This document shows positions 47,553 through 54,708 of a stretch of DNA of 64,000 nt, piece by piece. The position numbers and the translations under genes were made by a program. The first letter of the stretch is position 1. Every line of letters starts with the position of its first letter. The stretch is taken from the NCBI RefSeq assembly GCF_021283545.2, contig NZ_CP128540.1, forward strand, positions 4,747,501 to 4,811,500. Reading direction: 5' to 3'. The notes beneath the pieces were generated by a model. It did not search any database. It saw nothing but the letters and a program-made list of their open reading frames with translations, and had not been told where the DNA came from. This DNA comes from Pseudomonas alloputida (GTDB lineage Bacteria > Pseudomonadota > Gammaproteobacteria > Pseudomonadales > Pseudomonadaceae).

Positions 47553-48527
47553 TCATCCCTCTGATGAGTATGCGCGCTGACCTCGTTCTCGACGCGCCCG
47601 CCAGCTGGTCACCAGCGAGGGCCCCAGCGCTACCAGCGCCGAACCGAACACCACCGTGACCGCCCCCACATAGCCCAGGGCGTTGATGTCCTCGGCATGC
47701 ACATACTCAGGCCACACCCATGCTGCCAGCGCTACCGCAACAAAGGTCACCAGCGGGGTCAGCGCCAGCGTGGCACTTACCCGCGACGCCTCCCAGTGCG
47801 CCAGCGCTTCGGCGAACGCGCCGTAAGCCACCAGGGTGTTCAGACAACAGGCCAGCAGCAGCCAGCCTTGCACCGGGGTCAGTTGCAAGGCCTCCAGCGG
47901 GTGCACCCAAGGTGTCAGCAGCGCAGCGCAGCTGAGGTAGATCACCATCATTACCTGCTGCGAGTGCCACACGGTCAGCAACTGCTTCTGGCTCAGGGCG
48001 TAGAACACCCAGATGCTGGTCGCCAGCAAGATGGTCAACACGCCGGTGGTGTAGGTACCCAATGAAGTCAGCAGCTCTTCCAGGCGCTGGTTGAAGAACA
48101 GGCCAAACCCTGCCAGCAGCACCAACAGGCCCATGCCCTGCCCCACACTGAAGCGCTCGCGGAACACGAACACGCTGGCCACCAGCAACAGCACCGGGCC
48201 GATCTGTACCACCAGTTGTGCAGTGCCCGGGCTAAGCAGTTTGAGACCGATCAGGTAGAGCACGTAGTTGCCCATCAGGCCGAGCACCGCAACCAGCACC
48301 AGGCCCTTGCCCCTGGGCGCCAGCTTGCGCATGGACGGCAAACGCCGCTGAGCCGCCAGCCAGGCGAACAGCAGGCCGCCGGAGACCAGCAGGCGGTACC
48401 AGGTGACAGTGATCGGGTCGACCACTTGCAGTACCTGCTTGAGCTTGATCGGCAGGATGCCCCAGAGCAGCGCTGTCAGAAGTGCCAGGAACAGCCCATA
48501 GCCCCAGCGGCCAGAAGTGGTGTGCAT
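47553..48527 (-). CDS. EamA/DMT family transporter
   Basis: A ten-helix inner-membrane transporter of the drug/metabolite superfamily, RhaT/EamA branch, with two EamA repeats (residues about 10-145 and 155-290). ATG at 48527 with GAGG five bases upstream gives 324 residues. Substrate is not predictable; relatives export amino acids or other metabolites. Confidence 0.85.
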   Translation of the reverse strand: MHTTSGRWGYGLFLALLTALLWGILPIKLKQVLQVVDPITVTWYRLLVSGGLLFAWLAAQRRLPSMRKLAPRGKGLVLVAVLGLMGNYVLYLIGLKLLSPGTAQLVVQIGPVLLLVASVFVFRERFSVGQGMGLLVLLAGFGLFFNQRLEELLTSLGTYTTGVLTILLATSIWVFYALSQKQLLTVWHSQQVMMVIYLSCAALLTPWVHPLEALQLTPVQGWLLLACCLNTLVAYGAFAEALAHWEASRVSATLALTPLVTFVAVALAAWVWPEYVHAEDINALGYVGAVTVVFGSALVALGPSLVTSWRARRERGQRAYSSEG

Positions 48528-48667
48528 AAAATCCTCGATCAAGCCCGTGGTGGGGGTTGTTGAATTCTACGGGGTTGGAGGACAGAGACGGTGGAGAGTG
48601 CCGAGAAAAGAATTCATCAGGTCATTCTTTTGGGGCATGGCTGGGTGGAGGTGTTGCCTGTGCTGAC

Positions 48668-48691
48668 CCTTTCGCGGGTAAACCCGCGAAG
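48668..48691. repeat. Short REP-like palindrome
   Basis: CTTTCGCGGGT-aa-ACCCGCGAAG is a compact REP derivative between pap and the EamA gene. Confidence 0.55.
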
Positions 48692-48719
48692 CGGCCAGAA
48701 CAGGCAACCTCACCTTCGG

Positions 48720-50213
48720 CTATTTCTTGTGCTTGGCAAACGCCGCCTCAAGCGCCTGGTTGATTGTGCGCACCACCTTCACCCGCGCCCAGCGCTTGTC
48801 ATTGGCCTCCACCAGCGTCCAAGGGGCAATCTCGCTGCTGGTGCGGTCGACCATGTCGCCCACCGCCTGGGAGTATTCGTCCCACTTGTCGCGGTTGCGC
48901 CAGTCATCCTCGGTGATCTTGTAGCGTTTGAACGGAATCTGCTCACGCTCTTCGAAGCGCTCCAGTTGGGTCTGCTGGTCGATCGCCAGCCAGAACTTGA
49001 CCACCACCACGCCGGCATCCACCAACTGCTCTTCAAAGTCGTTGATCTCGCTATAGGCACGCATCCAGTCAGCGGGGCTGCAGAAGCCTTCCACCCGCTC
49101 CACCAGCACCCGGCCATACCAGGAACGGTCGAAGATGGTGAACTTGCCGCGTGCCGGGATGTGCCGCCAGAACCGCCACAGGTACGGCTGGGCGCGCTCT
49201 TCTTCGGTCGGCGCGGCAATCGGTACGATACGGTACTGACGCGGGTCCAGCGCCGCCGCCACGCGGCGGATGGCGCCCCCCTTGCCGGCGGCGTCGTTGC
49301 CTTCGAACACCGCCACCAGGGCGTGCCGGCGCATGCGCTTGTCACGCAGCAGGCCGGCCAGACGCGCCTGTTCGGTGATCAACTGTTCCTGATAGTCGGC
49401 CTTGTCCAGGCGCAAGGTCATGTCCAGGGCGCCAAGCAGGCTGCGGTCGTCGATGCTGCGGCCCAATGGAGCCACGTTGCCCTGGTGCTTGCCCTTGGGA
49501 TTGTGGGCCAGCGCGGCTTGCAGGCTTTCCAGCAGAATGCGCCCCACCGCCAGGCTGCGGTAATTCGGGTCTACCCCTTCGATGATGTGCCATGGCGCAT
49601 AGTCACGGCTGGTGCGGCGCAGCACGCGCTCGCCAAAGCGCACGAAACGGTCGTAGGTTTGCGACTGCTGCCAATCCAGCGGGCTGATCTTCCAGCTGTG
49701 CAGCGGGTCGTCCTTGAGCGATTTCAGCCGTGCCTTCATCTGCTTCTTGGACAGGTGGAACCAGAACTTGATGATCAGCGCACCTTCATCGCACAGCATC
49801 TCCTCCAGGCGTTCGGCACCGGTAATGGCCTGATCGAGCACGGCATCCTTGAACACCCCGTGCACCCGCCCCTGCAGCATCTGGCTGTACCAGTTGCCAA
49901 AGAAAACGCCCATTCGCCCCTTGGGCGGCAAGGCCCGCCAATAGCGCCAGGCGGGCGGGCGGGCCAGCTCTTCGTCGGTCTGCTGGTCGAAGGTGAGCAC
50001 ATCGATCATGCGCGGGTCCATCCACTCGTTGAGCAGTTTTACCGTCTCACCCTTGCCGGCGCCTTCAATGCCGTTGATCAGCACGATCACCGGAAAACGC
50101 GCCTGCTGCTTGAGTTCGTACTGGGCTTCGAGCAGGGCCTCGCGTAAAGCGGGTACCTCGGCGTCGTAAGCCTCCTTGTCGATGCTGTGGCCGATTTCGG
50201 CAGATTCGAACAT
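48720..50213 (-). CDS. pap: Polyphosphate:AMP phosphotransferase (two PPK2 domains)
   Basis: PAP makes ADP from AMP and polyphosphate. The 497-residue protein is two fused PPK2 domains, each with a P-loop: GIEGAGKGE (near 48) and GNDAAGKGG (near 308), followed by W-rich segments (RYWRALPPKGRMGVFFGNWY, RFWRHIPARGKFTIFDRSWY). This class II PPK2 layout defines PAP. GC and context are normal. Confidence 0.93.
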   Translation of the reverse strand: MFESAEIGHSIDKEAYDAEVPALREALLEAQYELKQQARFPVIVLINGIEGAGKGETVKLLNEWMDPRMIDVLTFDQQTDEELARPPAWRYWRALPPKGRMGVFFGNWYSQMLQGRVHGVFKDAVLDQAITGAERLEEMLCDEGALIIKFWFHLSKKQMKARLKSLKDDPLHSWKISPLDWQQSQTYDRFVRFGERVLRRTSRDYAPWHIIEGVDPNYRSLAVGRILLESLQAALAHNPKGKHQGNVAPLGRSIDDRSLLGALDMTLRLDKADYQEQLITEQARLAGLLRDKRMRRHALVAVFEGNDAAGKGGAIRRVAAALDPRQYRIVPIAAPTEEERAQPYLWRFWRHIPARGKFTIFDRSWYGRVLVERVEGFCSPADWMRAYSEINDFEEQLVDAGVVVVKFWLAIDQQTQLERFEEREQIPFKRYKITEDDWRNRDKWDEYSQAVGDMVDRTSSEIAPWTLVEANDKRWARVKVVRTINQALEAAFAKHKK

Positions 50214-50349
50214 GCACTGGCTCCTTCAATGGATAAGCAAGACTAGCGGATTTCATTTCGGCCTGTATTGACCTCTTCACCAATGAACGCGCTCCCACAG
50301 CTCAGCCGGATGGCATAAAATCCCGCCATCCGCTGCAACCGAGCCCACC

Positions 50350-52314
50350 ATGCCCACCCTCCTCCAGCACGCCCAGATCGACTGGGACGACCAGGGCCGC
50401 CCCCATTCGCGGCACTATGACGACGTCTATTTCGCAGTCAACGAAGGCATCGAAGAAACCAAGCACGTGTTCCTCGGCCAGACCCGCCTGGCCGAGCGTT
50501 TTGCCAACCTGGCGCCGCACGCCTGCACGGTGATCGGCGAAACCGGTTTTGGCACCGGCATGAATTTTTTCTGCGCCTGGCAGCTGTTCGACCAGCACGC
50601 ACACAGCGACGCGCGCCTGCACTTCGTCAGCGTCGAGAAGTACCCCCTCGACCACGCCGACATGGCCCGCGCAGTGCGCTTGTGGCCTGAACTGGCCGCC
50701 TATACCGAGCCGCTGCTGGAGCAATACGTGGCGGTGCACCCGGGCTTTCAGCAGTTCACCTTCACCGGTGGCAGGGTCACCCTGACCCTGTTGATAGGCG
50801 ATGTGCTGGAACAGTTGCCGCAACTCGATGCGCAGATCGATGTGTGGTTCCTCGACGGCTTCGCCCCCGCCAAGAACCCCGACATGTGGACTCCGGAGCT
50901 GTTTGCACAACTGGCGCGGCTATCGCATCCGGGCACGGTGCTGGGTACCTTCACCACCACCGGCTGGGTACGTCGCAGCCTGGTCGAAGCCGGCTTCGCC
51001 ATGAAGAAGGTGCCAGGCATCGGCAAGAAGTGGGAGGTGATGAGCGGCGCCTACGTCGGCCCCCTGCCCGGCCCATGCGCGCCTTGGTACGCGCGCCCCG
51101 CGGTGACACAGGGGCCGCGCGAGGCGCTGGTGATCGGTGCCGGACTTGCCGGCAGCAGCAGCGCCGCCAGCCTGGCCCGGCGCGGCTGGCAGGTAACCGT
51201 GCTGGAGCGCCACGAAGCCCCCGCCCAGGAGGCTTCGGGCAACCCACAAGGGGTGCTGTACCTCAAGCTGTCTGCCCATGGCACCGCGCTGTCGCAGATG
51301 ATCCTGTCCGGGTTCGGCTACACACGGCGCCAGCTGCAGCGCTTGCAGCGTGGCCGTGACTGGGATGCCTGCGGGGTGCTGCAACTGGCTTTCGACAGCA
51401 AGGAGGCCGAGCGCCAGGGCAAGCTGGCTGCCGCCTTCGACCCCGGCTTGCTGCACTGCCTGGCGCGCGCCGAGGCCGAAGCTATCGCCGGCGTGGCGTT
51501 GCCTGGCGGCGGGTTGTTCTACCCCGAAGGTGGCTGGGTGCACCCGCCAGCGCTGTGCCAGCAGCAGTTGCAGCACCCTGGTATTCATTTGGTGACGCAC
51601 CAGGAAGTGCTCGAACTGCGCAAAGTGGATGAACAGTGGCAAGCCTGGGCTGGCGACCAGCTGTTAGCCCGCGCTCCAGTGGTGGTCCTGGCCGGCGCGG
51701 CGGATGTGCTGCGCTTCGAACCTTGCGCGCAGTTACCACTCAAGCGCATCCGCGGGCAGATCACCCGCTTGCCGGCCACCGTCAGCAGCCAGGCACTGCG
51801 CACCGTGGTGTGCGCGGAAGGCTATGTGGCACCGCCGCGCGAGGGTGAACATACACTGGGCGCCAGTTTTGACTTCCATAGCGAAGACCTTGCGCCGACA
51901 GTGGCCGAGCACCAGGGCAACCTGGCGCTGCTGGACGAAATTTCCGTCGATCTGGCGCAACGGCTGGCTGTGGCTGAACTGGACCCCGAGCAATTGCAGG
52001 GACGTGCTGCGTTCCGTTGCACCAGCCCGGATTACCTGCCGATCGTCGGCCCTATCGCCGACGCGCAGGCGTTTGCCGAAGCCTATGCAGTACTGGGCCG
52101 GGATGCGCGGCAAGTACCGGATGTGCCCTGCCCTTGGCTGGGCGGGTTGTATGTGAACAGCGGGCATGGCTCACGCGGGTTGATCACGGCACCGTTGAGT
52201 GGCGAGCTGGTGGCGGCCTGGGTATGTGGGGAACCGCTGCCATTGCCGCGGGCAGTGGCGCAGGCTTGCCATCCAAACCGGTTTGGATTGCGCCGGTTGA
52301 TCCGGGGGAAATGA
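50350..52314 (+). CDS. mnmC: Bifunctional tRNA (mnm5s2U34) biosynthesis protein MnmC
   Basis: MnmC removes the carboxymethyl group (FAD domain) and then methylates the resulting aminomethyl uridine at tRNA position 34. The 654-residue protein has an N-terminal SAM methyltransferase domain (ETGFGTGMNFF, residues 64-74; FLDGFAPAKNPDMW) and a FAD domain starting at EALVIGAGLAGSSSA (near 258). Length is normal. It is the last intact chromosomal gene before the prophage. Confidence 0.96.
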   Translation: MPTLLQHAQIDWDDQGRPHSRHYDDVYFAVNEGIEETKHVFLGQTRLAERFANLAPHACTVIGETGFGTGMNFFCAWQLFDQHAHSDARLHFVSVEKYPLDHADMARAVRLWPELAAYTEPLLEQYVAVHPGFQQFTFTGGRVTLTLLIGDVLEQLPQLDAQIDVWFLDGFAPAKNPDMWTPELFAQLARLSHPGTVLGTFTTTGWVRRSLVEAGFAMKKVPGIGKKWEVMSGAYVGPLPGPCAPWYARPAVTQGPREALVIGAGLAGSSSAASLARRGWQVTVLERHEAPAQEASGNPQGVLYLKLSAHGTALSQMILSGFGYTRRQLQRLQRGRDWDACGVLQLAFDSKEAERQGKLAAAFDPGLLHCLARAEAEAIAGVALPGGGLFYPEGGWVHPPALCQQQLQHPGIHLVTHQEVLELRKVDEQWQAWAGDQLLARAPVVVLAGAADVLRFEPCAQLPLKRIRGQITRLPATVSSQALRTVVCAEGYVAPPREGEHTLGASFDFHSEDLAPTVAEHQGNLALLDEISVDLAQRLAVAELDPEQLQGRAAFRCTSPDYLPIVGPIADAQAFAEAYAVLGRDARQVPDVPCPWLGGLYVNSGHGSRGLITAPLSGELVAAWVCGEPLPLPRAVAQACHPNRFGLRRLIRGK

Positions 52315-52444
52315 TTGCATCGGGTTGCCTGCCTGGCCACATATAACCAAACATTCTAAAACTCTCGAAAAGCACATAGGTCAGTTCCTTAAGGTGCCCT
52401 AATCCGGGGCATCACCTCCCCAACGGAAAAACCGGTAAGGACTT

Positions 52445-52465
52445 ATGTGCGGATTAGCAGGAGTA
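52445..52465. other. Inferred left prophage attachment site
   Basis: The bacterial amidotransferase reading begins at 52445 and is lost within about 20 bases (ATGTGCGGATTAGCAGGAG), after which phage DNA begins. This interval is my best estimate of the core; the exact length can only be set by comparison with the other junction. Repeats with GGTAC at 52537-52541 and 52549-52553 could be integrase arm sites. Confidence 0.5.
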
Positions 52466-52513
52466 TTGGAAAAGGGGGTTTTAAAGGCTTTCAGGGGCTA
52501 TAAATCCCCCTGA
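52445..52513 (+). pseudogene. 5' end of a class II glutamine amidotransferase gene (asnB/asnO type), cut by the prophage
   Basis: Behind a strong site (AAGGACTT five bases before ATG) a 22-codon frame begins MCGLAGVLEKG and stops. MCG(L/I)AG is the start of class II (Cys2) glutamine amidotransferases such as asparagine synthase B. A gene of this type follows mnmC in P. putida as I recall, and is linked to N-acetylglutaminylglutamine amide synthesis. Text after codon 6 or 7 no longer matches the family and runs into phage-like sequence. The rest of the gene would lie at the other prophage end, outside the window. Confidence 0.65.
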
Positions 52514-52576
52514 TTCCCCCATAAAAAACCTCTTTTGGTACAAAAAGTGGTACGAGCAATCCGCACCACTCCTCCT

Positions 52577-53077
52577 CTATTTGCTGCTGAGCAAGGCCTC
52601 GTACTCTTGCTCGCACTGCTTCCCAGCTATTCGGGCGCGGTCATAAGCCTGCGCCAGCTCTCGATTCGTTGCGACAGACCGGCTGAGCAGGTCGGAGAGC
52701 ACCATGGCGGCGCGGGTGGCTGCCTGGCCTCGGGCGACAGCGGCGGTATCCGTGCCGGGGCAACTGACAGTGGCGGCGAGCTGGGCGGCGTCGTGCTGCA
52801 GCCGCTGGCCAGCAGCATCGGCGCCAGCAGCGCCAGCGTCAGCCACCTGGTGTTGTTCGTATGCATGGGCTCTCGCCTCCTCCTGCGCCTGGGCGCGTCG
52901 TTGTTCCTCCTGCCGTGCATCGCGCTGGCCCAGCGCTTCGGCCAGTCGTTCGCCGCTGTCGCGCTGGGCAGATGCAGCCAAGGCCTGGCCCCGCTCCACC
53001 GATCGGCCGTGCTGGTAGGTGCCCCAGTAGGACATCAGCACCAGCGCCAGCAGGCCAAGTCGCAATGGCCAGATCAT
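52577..53077 (-). CDS. Rz: Rz-type inner-membrane spanin subunit
   Basis: The 166-residue protein has one N-terminal membrane helix (LRLGLLALVLMSYWGTY) and a long Ala/Gln/Arg-rich coiled-coil periplasmic domain, the layout of phage i-spanins. It begins in an ATGA overlap with the endolysin stop. A complete Rz1 frame is nested in it (52627-52866). Together they breach the outer membrane at the end of lysis. Confidence 0.85.
   Translation of the reverse strand: MIWPLRLGLLALVLMSYWGTYQHGRSVERGQALAASAQRDSGERLAEALGQRDARQEEQRRAQAQEEARAHAYEQHQVADAGAAGADAAGQRLQHDAAQLAATVSCPGTDTAAVARGQAATRAAMVLSDLLSRSVATNRELAQAYDRARIAGKQCEQEYEALLSSK
52627..52866 (-). CDS. Rz1: Rz1-type outer-membrane spanin lipoprotein nested in Rz
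   Basis: In another frame inside Rz, ATG at 52866 has AGGAGG nine bases upstream. The 79-residue product begins MHTNNTRWLTLALLAPMLLASGC: a lipoprotein signal with lipobox LASGC. The mature part is proline-rich (TTPPSSPPLSVAPARIPPLSPEARQPP), as in Rz1. A complete nested arrangement like lambda's. Confidence 0.85.
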   Translation of the reverse strand: MHTNNTRWLTLALLAPMLLASGCSTTPPSSPPLSVAPARIPPLSPEARQPPAPPWCSPTCSAGLSQRIESWRRLMTAPE

Positions 53078-53562
53078 GCCGGGCCACCACCGAGGCGCTG
53101 GTACTGAGCTATTAGCTTGTCGAGCTTGTGCGGGTTCTGCCCATAGTTGTTGCCCGGGAAGCTGGCCCAGATGTTCGAGCAGCGCGCGATGGCGGACTCG
53201 ATGCGGCCGGCGCGGATATCGTCCAGGGCGCGGCGCTCGCGGATTTGCTGAATGGCGACCCGATCCTGGTTCTCCGGGGTGAACCCGCCAGTCAGGCGCA
53301 GGCTCACCCGGTAGGCATCCCAGTAGCGTGCGAGCAGCTGGTACCGGCCTGCCGCCGTACTGGTGATGGGGTTTCCATTGATGGGGAAGGTCAGCTTCTG
53401 GCGGGGGTGATCGAGGTAGCCGGTGAACAGGCCGCGCCCGAACAGGACGTTGTAGCCGTCGTCGCTACCCTTCACGGCTTGGGTGCCCTCGGCGAAGGCG
53501 ATCAGGTCCAGAAACCGGAGCACGTTCGCGCCTCCGGCCTGGGATTCGGTGAGTCTGGCCAT
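53074..53562 (-). CDS. Lambda R-type endolysin (muramoyl transglycosylase)
   Basis: The 162-residue protein aligns by eye with lambda R: FLDLIAFAEGT (catalytic Glu at about residue 25), YNVLFGRGLFTGYLDHPR, AAGRYQLLARYWDAYR, and ARCSNIWASFPGNNYGQ. Such enzymes cleave the glycan between MurNAc and GlcNAc. No secretion signal is present, so a holin is needed, but none is adjacent. GGAGAAACC precedes the ATG. Confidence 0.9.
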   Translation of the reverse strand: MARLTESQAGGANVLRFLDLIAFAEGTQAVKGSDDGYNVLFGRGLFTGYLDHPRQKLTFPINGNPITSTAAGRYQLLARYWDAYRVSLRLTGGFTPENQDRVAIQQIRERRALDDIRAGRIESAIARCSNIWASFPGNNYGQNPHKLDKLIAQYQRLGGGPA

Positions 53563-53578
53563 GGTTTCTCCAGGCGAA

Positions 53579-53602
53579 AAAAAGCCCGCGCTTGGCGGGC
53601 TT
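53579..53602 (-). terminator. Terminator after the beta-propeller protein gene
   Basis: GCCCGC and GCGGGC pair around GCTTG (53584-53600), followed leftward by a run of about seven T residues. It separates the tail genes from the lysis genes. Confidence 0.85.
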
Positions 53603-53620
53603 GGTGGATGTAGACGTTGG

Positions 53621-54697
53621 TCAGTTTTTGTTCCACTGGATGCTGGTCATTGCCGCAGAAGGTAGCGCTCCTGCGGAGACTGCCTTGATGCGGCCAACCG
53701 TCTCATTCACATGCGGGGCCAGGATCAGTTCACCATTGGCGGCCTGAGCAATCCCCGCGAACTTCACCGCGCTCCCCAGGCCAAGAGGATCACCCTCACC
53801 ATAGGAATCCGTCGCGGGGTCGTACCAGCCCAGACGGTCGTAGGTCGAAGGGCCGAAGAACACCCTGCCATCCGGGGCAAGTACGGCATTTCGGAACTTG
53901 GCGCCCCCAACAGGGCAGGGCACGGTGTACATGGTGTTCGAGCGCCAGCGGAAGATCGTAATTGTTGCGGCGGTATACGGGGCACACACTACGTCACCAT
54001 TGGGTAGCTTTGCAGAACCGTAATAAGCAGCCGATGTAATCCCCGTCACTACCTTGGTACAGGTGTTCAAGATTGGATCGTAAATAACGAACGCCTGCGC
54101 CCCATACGGAATCAGCAAGATCCTGCCGTCTGGCAGTTCCTCGGCACCGCTGAAGTATGTGGTGACCGTCCCTCCATGGGCAGGCCCCTGGGTGAAGGTG
54201 TTCTTCACCACGTCATAGATGCCGATGTACGGACTGGTACCAGGCACCAGAATGACCTTGCCAGTCACGCTGGAGACGATAGCCCCGTGGTACCCGGGTG
54301 ACGAACCGAGATCCGGACCGGTGCGGAATTCGTTCCGAATGGTGTCATAGAGGCCGATCGTGGGCGAAAGCAGCGGAGACATCACTACGATGCCGGTTTC
54401 GGCATGAAGGCATCCGCCGCGATAGCGGGCGCTTCCAGTAGGAACTGCGGGGCCGTCCTTGAAGGTGTTGGTCACCGGATCATAGAGCCCGATCAGGTTC
54501 CGGCTGTAGGGCACGAACATAATCAGCCCATTGGGCAATACGATGCAGCCGGCGAACTTGTCGTTCGCCACTGCAACGGACGGCCCGGCTACATAGGTGT
54601 TCGTCTTCGTTCCGGAAAAAGCCTCAATAGCCTTCTTCAGCTTGTACTGATGGGGGAAAAACGGCGCCACCTTATGGCTGTAGCTCGATACACGCAT
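53621..54697 (-). CDS. Phage beta-propeller (Kelch-like) tail protein
   Basis: The 358-residue protein consists of about six repeats of roughly 45-50 residues with a recurring phrase: LPNG/DGR...FVP..., then IGLYDPVTNTFKDGP, IGLYDTIRNEFRTGP, IGIYDVVKNTFTQGP, FVIYDPILNT, LGWYDPATDSYGEG. This is a beta-propeller, typical of tail-spike or receptor-binding accessory proteins. The first 30 residues may attach to the fibre. It is the last gene of the tail block. Function is by inference. Confidence 0.7.
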   Translation of the reverse strand: MRVSSYSHKVAPFFPHQYKLKKAIEAFSGTKTNTYVAGPSVAVANDKFAGCIVLPNGLIMFVPYSRNLIGLYDPVTNTFKDGPAVPTGSARYRGGCLHAETGIVVMSPLLSPTIGLYDTIRNEFRTGPDLGSSPGYHGAIVSSVTGKVILVPGTSPYIGIYDVVKNTFTQGPAHGGTVTTYFSGAEELPDGRILLIPYGAQAFVIYDPILNTCTKVVTGITSAAYYGSAKLPNGDVVCAPYTAATITIFRWRSNTMYTVPCPVGGAKFRNAVLAPDGRVFFGPSTYDRLGWYDPATDSYGEGDPLGLGSAVKFAGIAQAANGELILAPHVNETVGRIKAVSAGALPSAAMTSIQWNKN

Positions 54698-54708
54698 GCT
54701 TGAGTTCC

